A stretch of DNA of 64,000 nt from contig VGMX01000009.1 in NCBI GenBank assembly GCA_016866305.1, positions 1-64,000 on the forward strand, in the 5' to 3' direction. The DNA comes from Chlorobiota bacterium. Its GTDB lineage: Bacteria; Bacteroidota; Chlorobiia; Chlorobiales; Chlorobiaceae. The position numbers were made by a program, and so were the translations under genes. Below are positions 1 through 8,808 of the stretch, piece after piece (the first letter of the stretch is position 1; each line of letters opens with the position of its first letter). The notes below the pieces were generated by a model that saw nothing but the letters and a program-made list of their open reading frames with translations, searched no databases and was not told where the DNA came from.

Positions 1-1751
1 TCCAGGATGGAGTGACATGCGTCATTGGGGAGAATAACTCTGGAAAGACCAATTTGCTACACGCACTTCGGCTCGCTATCGACACTAATCTTTCCTCTTC
101 TTACCGAGCCCTGCTTCCTCATGACATTCATGCAGAGGAAGATTTTGAGAAACCCAACCAAGTTCTCATTTCTGTTGAATTTGTAGGCTACAAGAATTCA
201 ATTAATGACACGGCTTTATTTGGGAGTTGTGAGGTAAAAGAGGATTTGGCGCGTATTCACTACCGTTTCAGGCCGCGCCGTGAGGTACGTGAGGAGATCG
301 AAAATGGGGATCGTGATCCTGCGGGGCTTTCTCTATCCGAGGACTACCATTACGAACTCACGGGAGGTGGTGCAGCAGACCCCACTACGGTCGCTTGGGA
401 TGAGGATCTTGGAGGGGCACTTCGCTTTGGTGATCTTCAGGCCTTCCATATCGAGTATCTGCCTGCGCTACGGGACGTAAAGAGCAGCCTTCGCAATTCT
501 TATGAATCTCCCTTGGGCCGTGTGCTCGGCGTTAGTAAGTTCGATGACACAGAAAAAGAGGCGCTCGTTTCAATTCTACAGGAGGCAAACTCTGCCATTG
601 AAAAGCAACCAACTATTGAAGCCGCTGGGATGGCAATCAAGAATGCCTTCTCCAACACCTCGGGCGAAGCGCACGAAATGGGGCTCAAGCTCGGCATGTC
701 CGAGCCAAGCTTTACGTCGATATCTCGCTCACTAAAGATCCTTCTTTCAAATAGCGCCATCAGTGATTTCGAGCCAGGTCGAAACGGTTTAGGGCTTAAT
801 AATATCCTCTACATCAGCATGATCCTCGAGTATTTCGAGCGGAGGGCAGAGGCAGCACGAGCCTCTGGGCAGCTCCTGCTGATCGAAGAGCCCGAAGCCC
901 ATTTGCATCCGCAGCTCCAGCGTGTGCTTTACAGATCCCTTGCAGACAAGTCCTTTCAGTCGATACTCACTACCCATAGCACCCACATCAGTTCGCATGC
1001 TCCTCTGGAATCTTATATAACCTTAACGACTGAGCGAGGATCATCATCGAGCGGTTGTACACTCAAAGAGGCAGCAGGACTGAGTGATTCTGAAACTGCT
1101 GATCTAAATCGCTTTCTCGAAGCGACACGATCTATTCTTCTATATGCTCGCAAGCTGATTCTTGTCGAAGGGCCTTCCGAGTTGTTTTTGATACCAGCCC
1201 TCGTCAAATCAGTCATGAATATTGATCTCGACCGTTACGGTATATCTGTCGTGCCAATTTTCGGCAAACACTTTAAGACCTATGCAAAGTTGTTTGGGCC
1301 TGATGCGCTACGAAAGAAATGTGTGATCATCACTGATGGTGATCTTGCCATTGAGGAGTGCGAGGAGGGAACGTATGAGGATGACCCCATCGAAGTTAGT
1401 GATGATGAGTTTGGTTCGAATGAATTCTTAAAAGTTTTCAAATGTCCTGTAACATTTGAAAGGGCGATGACGGTGAAAGGTACATTGCCCATGTTGCTCG
1501 CAGCTTTGGGCGAGTGCAATTACCCGAACGCTGTTGAAGCTTTCGAAAAAGGAATTACTGACTTGGATACAGTGACTGACGATGACGTGATTCAGCAAAC
1601 GCTTGCGCCATTGCGTGAGAAGACGCTCGCGAGTGCCGAGCGCTGCGGTAAGTCACGATTTGCGCAAATTGCCTCGAAATACACAGATCGTACGTTCAGT
1701 CTGCCGAAATACATTCGAGAGGCTGTCGAGTGGATAATGGAGGATGAATGA
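1..1751 (+). CDS. gajA: Gabija-type GajA: OLD-family ATPase/TOPRIM nuclease (5' end outside window)
   Basis: The reading frame is open to the left edge (in frame from base 3), so the start lies outside the window; the GTG at 12 is unlikely to be the start because it sits just before the P-loop. Counting from that GTG, an ABC-type ATPase core has Walker A GENNSGKT at residues 6-13, Walker B LLLIEEPEAHLHP near 288-300 and a TTHST switch at 320-324. A TOPRIM domain follows, with LVEGPSE (384-390) and TDGD (441-444). This is the class 2 OLD architecture. Its stop overlaps the start of a UvrD-like helicase by 4 bases, the gene order of Gabija anti-phage systems, in which GajA is a DNA nickase that responds to nucleotide depletion. 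The family and pairing are visible; anti-phage activity is inferred. Confidence 0.88.
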   Translation, partial: QDGVTCVIGENNSGKTNLLHALRLAIDTNLSSSYRALLPHDIHAEEDFEKPNQVLISVEFVGYKNSINDTALFGSCEVKEDLARIHYRFRPRREVREEIENGDRDPAGLSLSEDYHYELTGGGAADPTTVAWDEDLGGALRFGDLQAFHIEYLPALRDVKSSLRNSYESPLGRVLGVSKFDDTEKEALVSILQEANSAIEKQPTIEAAGMAIKNAFSNTSGEAHEMGLKLGMSEPSFTSISRSLKILLSNSAISDFEPGRNGLGLNNILYISMILEYFERRAEAARASGQLLLIEEPEAHLHPQLQRVLYRSLADKSFQSILTTHSTHISSHAPLESYITLTTERGSSSSGCTLKEAAGLSDSETADLNRFLEATRSILLYARKLILVEGPSELFLIPALVKSVMNIDLDRYGISVVPIFGKHFKTYAKLFGPDALRKKCVIITDGDLAIEECEEGTYEDDPIEVSDDEFGSNEFLKVFKCPVTFERAMTVKGTLPMLLAALGECNYPNAVEAFEKGITDLDTVTDDDVIQQTLAPLREKTLASAERCGKSRFAQIASKYTDRTFSLPKYIREAVEWIMEDE

Positions 1752-3499
1752 AGCTGACTGGACAGCAAAGAAACGCGGTTCAACATTTGGGCCATACAGT
1801 TATTACCGCTTGTCCAGGTAGTGGAAAGACCCGCACCATCATTGCCAAGGTGCTAAGGTGTATTGACGAACTCTCCGGAACCCCGCGCAAGGTGGCGTGT
1901 ATTACCTACACCAACACAGCAGTCCATGAGATAGAGAACAGAATCCGGGCAAGCGGGGCGGTCACGAGTGAAGGTTGTTACGAGGTGTCCACCATTCATG
2001 CCTTCTGTCAGACGAATATTCTCGGCAAATACCACTGGATGACGGAGGCTTATAAAGATGGCTACATGATTTTGCCTTCCGACCATGATGTGTATCGCGA
2101 GATTGTTAAAGAGATTTGTGACCGCTATGGTTTAAATGCCTCTGCTTGTTCAATGTTTGAAATGCTCGGACGCAGGCCTGATGGTACACCGATCTCCATT
2201 AACATACCGGATGAAGCAGCCTTTGCCTTTTGGGATGAACTGCAAGGCCGGGGATATATTGATTTTTGCAATATTGTTTACCACTCTTACCGGCTTGTTC
2301 GCGACAATCCATCAATAGCCCACAACCTATCCTGCCGCTTTGCCTACATACTGGTCGATGAGTTTCAGGACACTTCCGCTCTTCAGGTAGAGATTTTGAG
2401 CCGAATCCACGACGTGGGCCACACGATATTTTTTCTTGTCGGTGATCCAGAGCAATCAATCTATAGCTTTGCAGGTGCAGATCGGAAGTTGATGGAGGCA
2501 TTCTCGCAAGAGATTGGCGCGAAAGGATTTCCTTTGTCGGGCAATTTCAGAGCAACTCTGCCACTTGTGGAACATGCCGAACGGCTTATTGCGCGTTATC
2601 CGCCAATGGTTTCGACCAGCAATGCAACCGCCATTGATCCCTCAGTATTTTACGAACATACGCAGGACAGCTTTTCGGCAATTACTGACTATTTCTTGCC
2701 CTTCCTTGAGGCAAATGAGATCGGTTATAGCCATACGGCTATCCTCGCACAGAATTGGTTTGTCCTGAGTCCGCTTGGCAAACAGCTTCGTGAATACGGT
2801 ATTCCCGTTGTTGGCCCAGGCGCTAGACCATATAAGCGCAAGTACTTGCTTGGCAGAATTGCTGAACAGGTCTGCGCTTACCTTGAGAGTAGTGATCCGG
2901 AAATACTGTATCGGACGGAAAAGGAACTCTTTATGATAGCAAGCGAACTGTCTGGCAGGGCTTCCTTTCGGATATTTTCTTATCACGGCATGAGGGTAGT
3001 GCACCGTTTGATGCGCCAGGGTGAAATTTTGCGGCAGACCTATGAGGGGGCTGTCGAGTGGTTACATGCTGTCGCCCCTGCCTTTGAAGAAATTCTTATC
3101 GAAGAGGAAATAATTCCTGTGAGCTACAAAGGGGGTCTTACTGAGTCTTGTAATGAGATGATCGCAGAAATGAGAGATCAGAACATTGATGTTACCAATA
3201 TGCTGCTTGCTGATCTCGGTATTCTCGCTGATCCTCGTGAGAACATGAAACTTATGACAATGCACAGTGCCAAAGGCCGGGAATTTGAAGCTGTGGCGAT
3301 CATCTATGCGCACGACGGTCTTGTACCTTATTACAATTATTATAATCCACTATCTAATGCAGGGTTGGAGGAAGCCCGGCGGCTTTTCTACGTAGCCATG
3401 ACCCGTGCTGAAAGGGCCCTGTGGATTTTCTCATCTGTCAACAAAAACGCTCAGTCTCCTACAAGGTTTATCCGCGAGATTGGTTTACTCGTAAGCTGA
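1748..3499 (+). CDS. gajB: Gabija-type GajB: UvrD/PcrA-like superfamily 1 helicase
   Basis: The 583-residue protein carries the SF1 helicase motifs in order: Walker A ACPGSGKT (21-28), DEFQDTS (204-210), GDPEQSIYSFAGAD (from 232), SGNFRAT, TMHSAKGREFEAV near the C-terminus and FYVAMTRAERALW. The ATGA overlap with the OLD nuclease gene indicates translational coupling. In Gabija, GajB senses DNA ends and works with GajA to block phage. At 583 residues it is somewhat longer than the roughly 500-residue prototype. UvrD-like proteins also act in repair, but the adjacent class 2 OLD gene makes defence the best reading. Confidence 0.87.
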   Translation: MKLTGQQRNAVQHLGHTVITACPGSGKTRTIIAKVLRCIDELSGTPRKVACITYTNTAVHEIENRIRASGAVTSEGCYEVSTIHAFCQTNILGKYHWMTEAYKDGYMILPSDHDVYREIVKEICDRYGLNASACSMFEMLGRRPDGTPISINIPDEAAFAFWDELQGRGYIDFCNIVYHSYRLVRDNPSIAHNLSCRFAYILVDEFQDTSALQVEILSRIHDVGHTIFFLVGDPEQSIYSFAGADRKLMEAFSQEIGAKGFPLSGNFRATLPLVEHAERLIARYPPMVSTSNATAIDPSVFYEHTQDSFSAITDYFLPFLEANEIGYSHTAILAQNWFVLSPLGKQLREYGIPVVGPGARPYKRKYLLGRIAEQVCAYLESSDPEILYRTEKELFMIASELSGRASFRIFSYHGMRVVHRLMRQGEILRQTYEGAVEWLHAVAPAFEEILIEEEIIPVSYKGGLTESCNEMIAEMRDQNIDVTNMLLADLGILADPRENMKLMTMHSAKGREFEAVAIIYAHDGLVPYYNYYNPLSNAGLEEARRLFYVAMTRAERALWIFSSVNKNAQSPTRFIREIGLLVS

Positions 3500-3598
3500 T
3501 GTACAACAATTTGACAAAACTATGCCTTGATCGATACACAGTCGGTGCCGTGTCTTATGCTTTGGTTGATGGCTGACGTTCTAAACTGAGGAGTTACA

Positions 3599-4435
3599 AT
3601 GTACAAGTTCATCACAGATAACGTAGTTGTTTTCGATGTCGAATGGGTTCCTGATCCGGCGTCGGGCAGACGGATTTACAAGGTGCCGGATACGGTCTCT
3701 GACGCTGAGGTGCTTGAGGTCATGTGGCGAGAGGGCGGCGCTACATCTGAGGATCCTCGTCCTTATTTAAAAACGGTGATGTGCAGAGTCGTCTCCATTT
3801 CGGCTGTGGTTCGAAAAATGGTACGTGATGAAGTAAGTCTCAAGCTCGTTTCGTTCCCTCGACTCAAAGCGGGTGAGGAAGCGGAAGGGGAAATCATCCG
3901 GCAGTTTCTGGAAGGCGTCGGGAAATCAAGAGCACAGCTTGTCGGGTTCAATTCGTCAAACGCCGATCTGCCGATCCTCTACCAGAGGGCATTGGCGAAC
4001 CGGGTAACGGCGCCGACCTTCTGCCATCGTCCGGAAAAGCCTTGGGAAGGTACAGATTACTTCAGCCGATATAGCGATTATACCATCGATCTGAAGGATC
4101 TGGTCGGTGGTTATGGAAAAGCGATGCCTTCGCTCCACGAATTGGCATCTTCACTTGGAATTCCAGGCAAGATGGGCATCGATGGTGCTGACGTGATCGA
4201 ACTGTGGCGCTCTGGCGACATCAGGAAAATCGTCGAGTACAATCAGTTCGATGCGCTTTCCACTTACCTGGTATGGCTGAGAACCGCCTGGTTTTCCGGA
4301 ATGCTGAATGAAGTTGAATTTGTGCACGAAGAGCATCTTCTGGAAGACCTCCTTCAGCAGGAGATCGGGAACGGTTCGGCGCACCTGACCCTGTTTCTCG
4401 ATACCTGGAAAGCGTTTCGGCGGGTGAAGGAGTAG
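3599..4435 (+). CDS. Predicted PolB-type 3'-5' exonuclease (DEDDy)
   Basis: The 278-residue protein resembles the stand-alone exonuclease related to the proofreading domain of family-B polymerases (DNA_pol_B_exo2). Exo I shows D13 and E15 in VVFDVEWVPD, Exo II is GFNSSNADLPIL with D123, and Exo III is YNQFDAL with Y214 and D218, so the four metal-binding acidic residues and the tyrosine are present. A GAGGAG sequence 7 bases before the ATG supports the start. It lies 99 bp downstream of gajB on the same strand. The gap means it may or may not be co-transcribed, but it could trim DNA ends made by GajAB. Single-strand DNA is the expected substrate. Confidence 0.8.
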   Translation: MYKFITDNVVVFDVEWVPDPASGRRIYKVPDTVSDAEVLEVMWREGGATSEDPRPYLKTVMCRVVSISAVVRKMVRDEVSLKLVSFPRLKAGEEAEGEIIRQFLEGVGKSRAQLVGFNSSNADLPILYQRALANRVTAPTFCHRPEKPWEGTDYFSRYSDYTIDLKDLVGGYGKAMPSLHELASSLGIPGKMGIDGADVIELWRSGDIRKIVEYNQFDALSTYLVWLRTAWFSGMLNEVEFVHEEHLLEDLLQQEIGNGSAHLTLFLDTWKAFRRVKE

Positions 4436-4484
4436 CCGGTTACCCTGACGGACGGCATGGAGGCCATAGAGTTATCTTCAAAAC

Positions 4485-4658
4485 GTTCTGTTTGAGGCGA
4501 ATCATGTATCCCTGATTGGCAAGCGCTATTTTGACAGAAAAGGAACAAAGCCCATAGCCTCAATGCGGTTTGCCCTGTATGATCCATCACGTGCCATCTT
4601 GAAATCGCTCGAAGAGATTTTCAAAAATGATCTCGACTATTTCGAAGAGTTTCTGTGA
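4485..4658 (+). pseudogene. Orphan C-terminal coding fragment, unrecognised
   Basis: A frame without a start codon is open from just after a stop at 4467-4469 to a TGA at 4656-4658. It encodes about 57 residues containing ANHVSLIGKRYFDRKG and a charged tail SLEEIFKNDLDYFEEFL. The composition looks like genuine protein rather than a shadow frame, but I do not recognise the family. It abuts an IS110 transposase scrap on the other strand, consistent with a gene cut by transposition or deletion. Confidence 0.3.
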
Positions 4659-4679
4659 GGGGAGGGCGCACTGGGCTGA

Positions 4680-4839
4680 AGGTGAACTGCTTGCAAAGCA
4701 CCCATCCGGCAGCCGTACCGAAAAAAGCATGATGCTTCTCTTTGGCAATATCGAGTCCGACAATCAGATGATGCTCAGAACCTCTAATATCGGTTCGTAA
4801 TTGCCGATACAAGGCCGGTCTTTCAGCTTCGGTTTGCAT
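4680..4839 (-). pseudogene. IS110-family transposase, N-terminal remnant
   Basis: Reading leftward from an ATG at 4837-4839 with a strong Shine-Dalgarno sequence (AAAGGAGGA, 4 bases upstream), the first ~50 residues contain HLIVGLDIAKEKHHAFFGTA. This is the first DEDD-type catalytic motif of IS110/IS1111 transposases (the Asp in GLDIAK). After about residue 54 the similarity is lost and the frame runs on for a few dozen unrelated residues. The catalytic core and C-terminal domain are absent, so this is an inactive left-end fragment. Confidence 0.65.
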
Positions 4840-5086
4840 AACATCCTCCTTTTCTATGGGTGACACTACGGTGTCCTCCATATATTTTAACTCAGGATGC
4901 TATCTATTGTGCCTTGCTGGAGCTAACTCAAGGAACAGCCATTATATAACGTTGTTTTGTAAGTGAAGTAACTTTTAGATATACGCATAGAAACGATTTT
5001 TGGATGTTTGTCTAACCTTTTGGTGAAATTCCCTGTATTTCAAGGTTCCATTTTGAATAAGGCTTCAAATAGCCTGTTTAGAAGAT

Positions 5087-5224
5087 TCAGGGAGTCAGCT
5101 TAATCCGGAATTTTCCCCCAAGCACAGATGCGGCGCAGGAAAGCGTCGTCAGGGTATAACTGGTATCGGTCACATCGAGCAGGCGGTTCAGCACCACCCG
5201 GCGGTTGTGCATTTTTTTAGCCAT
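5087..5224 (-). pseudogene. XRE-type antitoxin, C-terminal remnant
   Basis: The 45-codon frame from ATG 5222-5224 reads MAKKMHNRRVVLNRLLD, then SYTLTTLSCAASVLGGKFRI. This is the recognition helix and tail of HigA/XRE antitoxins of the kind MA-K-M-x-x-S-R-x-x-L-x-R-L-L-D...TL-x-TL-x-x-A-x-ALGK. In-frame residues upstream of the ATG (QKVTKKS) resemble the preceding helix, but a stop soon interrupts them. About half of a normal ~100-residue antitoxin is missing and no partner toxin is adjacent. The rest of the ~600 bp between the IS110 scrap and the next gene shows nothing else I can name. Confidence 0.5.
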
Positions 5225-5484
5225 TGATTTTTTGGTGACCTTCTGACGTTCAGGTCATTTTCTTAAGGTCAGTCTGCTCTACTCTTCACCCATGAGAATT
5301 TGTTTATAGCCACTATTACTCTCTTTCGGAGCTGTCAGGTGAGTTAGGCAATCAGATCACTTGCCTCAAGAGCCCTGTAAATGCATTTATTTTGTTTGCA
5401 TATTGTAAACAAAAGCGTTACTATATAAGTAATCCTTGCGTGTACAAAAAAGCCATTACATCAGCGTCACAAAACTGAAAAGCC

Positions 5485-5958
5485 ATGAAAAAGCCGTCAA
5501 CTGCTCAGCTGATAGCCGAACTTCTTTACCACTACGAAAACGAGCCTGAAACGACGTTCGGAGATCTCGTTGACGGTATCGAGGATCTGGCCATTGAAAC
5601 AGGTGACCTCGATCTCTCTCTTGCCATCAGCAAATACCGGATTGAAGAACGTTATGACCGGGAATATCTCGGAATGCGGGGCGACATGGATGCTGTTGAA
5701 GCGGACTTTATTGAAGCAGTGCGCTTACTTGCATTTGGAAGAACCCTCAATGAAGACAGAAACGCATCAGCAGCCCTGGACAACCGGGATTATACCCTGA
5801 TCAACAGTACCAGAGAAAAGGGCCAAACGTACCCTGCCGTACTCATCAACAAGGTCATCGGCGCAAGGGAACATGAACTCCCGCTGCTGGAAAAAGCAGG
5901 TTATACGCTTTTCAATGACGCCTATCTGCCACCATCGGCAGGAAAAACAGCCGACTGA
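5485..5958 (+). CDS. Hypothetical protein, 157 aa
   Basis: I do not recognise this family. The protein is acidic and mostly helical, with no membrane segment or signal peptide (MKKPSTAQLIAELLYHYENE at the N-terminus). It heads a run of four short plus-strand genes (to 6762) with small gaps, which looks like one transcription unit inside the defence island. The start follows an AT-rich stretch containing TACTATATAAG that could be part of the promoter. An accessory or mobile-element function is possible, but nothing in the sequence identifies it. Confidence 0.6.
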   Translation: MKKPSTAQLIAELLYHYENEPETTFGDLVDGIEDLAIETGDLDLSLAISKYRIEERYDREYLGMRGDMDAVEADFIEAVRLLAFGRTLNEDRNASAALDNRDYTLINSTREKGQTYPAVLINKVIGAREHELPLLEKAGYTLFNDAYLPPSAGKTAD

Positions 5959-5972
5959 CACCTGCAACATCA

Positions 5973-6191
5973 ATGGGCGAAGAAAAAAACTATACGGAAG
6001 CAGAAATAATGAGTCTTTCGGGGCTCAGCAGGCAAACCCTCTTCAACATGCGAACAGGAAGAAAATCAGGAAAATACGAGTATCAGCCAAAACTGAAGAC
6101 CCCTGAACATTACATGATTTTTGGACGGACCATCATGTATTCCGAAAAAGGAAAGGACGCAATTCTTGACACTGTACAGAAAAGGAAGTAA
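5973..6191 (+). CDS. Small helix-turn-helix-like protein, 72 aa
   Basis: The product begins MGEEKNYTEAEIMSLSGLSR and includes LSGLSRQTLFNMRTGRK, which has the spacing of a MerR/excisionase-type helix-turn-helix (helix, LSxxT turn, recognition helix with basic residues). The rest includes HYMIFGRTIMYSEKG, plausible as the wing or dimer interface. It lies 14 bp after the preceding hypothetical gene, so the two are probably co-transcribed. It could be a small DNA-binding regulator or an excisionase-like factor. The DNA-binding call rests on this single motif. Confidence 0.5.
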   Translation: MGEEKNYTEAEIMSLSGLSRQTLFNMRTGRKSGKYEYQPKLKTPEHYMIFGRTIMYSEKGKDAILDTVQKRK

Positions 6192-6251
6192 CCCTGATAA
6201 TGAAAACACAGTTACATCCGCTATCCTGAACCAATGAAACAGGAGATAACA

Positions 6252-6524
6252 ATGAGAATCGAGAACCTTGATGATGTTGCGGAATTTGCCGGAACCGTGA
6301 TCCGTAGCGGCGTCAACCTTCATCCTGATGACGATTTCCGGAACTATGTCAACCTCGAAACCGGACAACCAACGTACACGGAAAAAGAAGCCATGGCTAA
6401 TAACCGGGATATGGCAAGTGCATTCCGCGTCTGCGACAAATGCGGCGTGGACATCTACGGATTTATGCAGAAAATCTTTCTTGTGCAAACCGGACTGGAT
6501 CGTCTCATTCCCATGCCTGAGTAA
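6252..6524 (+). CDS. Hypothetical protein, 90 aa
   Basis: The start MRIENLDDVAEF was chosen over the ATG 18 bases upstream because AGGAG lies 6 bases before it. The protein contains one close cysteine pair, CDKCGVDIYGF, that might bind a metal or be incidental. There is no signal peptide or membrane segment and I do not recognise the family. It is the third gene of the short plus-strand run at 5485-6762. Confidence 0.5.
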   Translation: MRIENLDDVAEFAGTVIRSGVNLHPDDDFRNYVNLETGQPTYTEKEAMANNRDMASAFRVCDKCGVDIYGFMQKIFLVQTGLDRLIPMPE

Positions 6525-6564
6525 ATTGTCTGAAAATCATCCACAACCTCAAAGCGTTTGAGAA

Positions 6565-6762
6565 ATGATAAAAAAAATCAGCAAAACAGCGGTTATCAAT
6601 GCAAAACTTGAGCAGGAGGGCAAGGTAACCACTCTTGACAAGAAAGAACACATTGATGCTATCATCAGAATGAACAAGCAGTTAGAGGCGGTTAGAAGAG
6701 AATACCTGATCAAGGATCGGGAGTCACAGATCTCTGCTGCCAGGGTTATTCTTACGATGTAG
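6565..6762 (+). CDS. Hypothetical protein, 65 aa, helical
   Basis: A short basic, probably coiled-coil protein (IDAIIRMNKQLEAVRREYL) with no recognisable domain. It is the last gene of the four-gene run. A hairpin at about 6788-6811 (GGAGGCTG/CAGCCTCC) follows the stop and may end the transcript. The frame has sensible amino-acid use but its small size keeps confidence modest. Confidence 0.4.
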   Translation: MIKKISKTAVINAKLEQEGKVTTLDKKEHIDAIIRMNKQLEAVRREYLIKDRESQISAARVILTM

Positions 6763-6811
6763 CATCTGGCGCACTGCACGAGTCTCGGGAGGCTGTCTTT
6801 AGGCAGCCTCC

Positions 6812-7039
6812 TGACGTTTATACGTCCAGGGAATACAGGACGCTCACAACTGCGCATACTTATCGACAACATCGAACCGGCGAATCAGTACCTGGTTCCC
6901 CTCCGCTGAAATCCTGGACAGACGCCCCGCTCCAGATCATTAAGCAATCCCGCAAGACCTGCTCGAAACGATATTTTCCTGTTCTCGTCATCGGCAAAGA
7001 TGCGGGAACCTTTGCCGTCCGGGAAAAAATCGCATTGCG
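6812..7039. other. Intergenic remnant region
   Basis: No intact gene is visible. On the minus strand a coding-like tail (RISAEGNQVLIRRFDVVDKY, ending at a stop at 6844-6846) and a second out-of-frame stretch (RIFADDENRKISFRAGL, near 6960-7010) look like pieces of one decayed gene, but I cannot assign a family. Confidence 0.3.
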
Positions 7040-7368
7040 TCAAGTTATTTCCCAGGGATTCACCAGTGTCAGGCCGTCAATTTCGAGAAAATCTTTTGTG
7101 TTTCGGGTGACAAGCACAAGATTGTTCGTTAGGGCAATAGCTGCTATCCGGGCATCCTCGGTACTTACCGTTTTTCCGATATGCAACCGGTTCGACACCA
7201 GTATTGCGTAATTGATCGCTGACTGATTGTCAAAAGACAGGCTCATCACTCTTCAAGTAATGGAAGTGTACGGGACAACTGACGTGATGGAATTGGACCA
7301 GCACCTCATGAAGCATCGGTTCCGGCAGATCTTTCACCGCCCGGTATATTTTTTCTGCTGTTGTCATC
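7040..7368 (-). pseudogene. Collapsed vapBC toxin-antitoxin pair
   Basis: From ATG 7366-7368 the minus strand encodes an antitoxin start, MTTAEKIYRAVKDLPEPMLH, which is typical of small antitoxins that begin MTTAEKI...LPEP. The similarity ends after about 28 residues. Before a stop at 7231 the DNA runs into the C-terminal part of a VapC PIN-domain toxin (to 7040): [20 protein letters not shown], then RNTKDF and LVNPWE. The toxin's first Asp and its N-terminal half are gone. The deletion joined the 5' end of the antitoxin gene to the 3' end of the toxin gene, so neither product can function. Confidence 0.65.
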
Positions 7369-7659
7369 GGTTCTCCCGGGTCTGAATGCAAGATTACTTT
7401 TCAAATTTAACGAATTTTCATAAATGAGTATCGGTAAGAGGAAACAGTTCTCATAAATGACAGAGAAACAGCTGCTGTTGTGATTTACTTCTTATGTTCG
7501 CTTGTTGCCGGGAACTCTCTATATTGCGTAATCGGTTTGTGATTTCATCTCCCCGTAATTTTACGATCATTTTTTGCAGGGGTATAAAAAACCTTGTCAT
7601 TTCATGCTTCTACCGGCAACCTGCCGGATGTCGTTAAAATATAATGAGTTGGTATAGAT
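7369..7659. promoter_or_regulatory. Promoter region with repeated TCATAAATGA boxes
   Basis: The ~290 bp between the vapBC relic and the XRE-ImmA gene contain two copies of (T/C)TCATAAATGA, at about 7417-7427 and 7450-7459, some 32 bp apart. Paired boxes of this kind fit an autoregulatory operator for the XRE protein encoded just downstream. No coding sequence was seen here. Confidence 0.35.
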
Positions 7660-8808
7660 ATGGAGCGTATTCAGTCCATCAATCCGGAGCGTATTCTCTG
7701 GTGTTGTGCCGATTATGGTATAACGCCGGATGAGCTTGCTGCTGCGCTTGGCATAGCGCCAGGCAGCATCGAGCGGGTGATGGCCGGCGAAGATGGCATC
7801 ACCTTCAACCAGTTGCGCAAGGTGGCGGACTTTTTTGGTCGCGGAGTACTGTTTTTTCTGGAGGAAGGCCCGGTTGATGCTGCACAGGTTCATACGACGC
7901 AGTTTCGAACGCTGACCAACCAGAAGCCGGAGGTTACGCCGGAGCTTAAAAAAATTATTGAGCGGGTGGAAAAACAGAGGGAAGTCTATCTCGGTCTGCT
8001 TGAAGATATGGATGAAACGGAAAGGATACGATTCACTCCACCGGATTTGCACGAAAAGACCCTCCCTGAAGCAGCCCGCACGGTTCGCGTATGGCTTGGG
8101 CTTGGTGACTGCAATGATTTTAACTCTTATCGGACTGCCGTTGAGGCAAAAGGTATTCTGGTCTTTCGGAGTAATGGTTACACTGGAAAGTGGCAGATTC
8201 CGAAAGAGAGCCCGATTATCGGGTTTACCCTGTATGAGCCCGATTGTCCGGTGATTGTTGTCAGGAAACAGGCTTCTGAGCGGAGGCAAACGTTCACGCT
8301 CATGCATGAATTGGCTCATTTGCTTCTGCACAAGAGCAGTTCTATTGATGACAACTTCGACCTTGACTCTCCCCATGGCAGAGAGCGCGATGCCAACTCT
8401 TTTGCAGGTCTTCTGCTGGTACCGGATAATTTTCTTGCACTGATCAATGACGCCGAACGACCTGAAGAGGTCTCTCAGTTCGACGTCTGGCTTGACAAGC
8501 ACTGCAAGGCATGGGGTGTGAGTTGCGAGGTGATTCTGCGTCGATTACTCGATGCCGGCCGCCTGCCACAACGCGAGTATGCAGCATACAGGCAGTGGCA
8601 GGCAGCGTTGATTGTAACACAACAAGGCAAAGGATCCCGTTTATACCGCCATCGTGAACCGATACACGTTTTTGGTGACATCTACGTGCGGACAGTGCTG
8701 GATGCCCTGAACGCTCGCCAGATAACCCTGACAAAGGCAAGCAGTTATCTCGACAGCATCAGAATCAGGGATTTGCACAGTCTGGAGCATTTCTATGCTG
8801 GTCGTTGA
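7660..8808 (+). CDS. XRE regulator fused to ImmA/IrrE zinc peptidase
   Basis: The 382-residue protein has an N-terminal Cro/C1-type helix-turn-helix (residues ~20-60, ITPDELAAALGIAPGS...) and a COG2856 metalloprotease domain with HELAH at 216-220 and a distal Glu in GRERDANSFAG (~242). Proteins of this type act as antitoxins or as proteolytic derepressors in mobile elements. The next gene (DUF4411) overlaps its last 14 bases, so the pair is translationally coupled. XRE-COG2856 next to DUF4411 is a recognised two-gene toxin-antitoxin arrangement. Both catalytic and DNA-binding motifs look intact. Confidence 0.85.
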   Translation: MERIQSINPERILWCCADYGITPDELAAALGIAPGSIERVMAGEDGITFNQLRKVADFFGRGVLFFLEEGPVDAAQVHTTQFRTLTNQKPEVTPELKKIIERVEKQREVYLGLLEDMDETERIRFTPPDLHEKTLPEAARTVRVWLGLGDCNDFNSYRTAVEAKGILVFRSNGYTGKWQIPKESPIIGFTLYEPDCPVIVVRKQASERRQTFTLMHELAHLLLHKSSSIDDNFDLDSPHGRERDANSFAGLLLVPDNFLALINDAERPEEVSQFDVWLDKHCKAWGVSCEVILRRLLDAGRLPQREYAAYRQWQAALIVTQQGKGSRLYRHREPIHVFGDIYVRTVLDALNARQITLTKASSYLDSIRIRDLHSLEHFYAGR

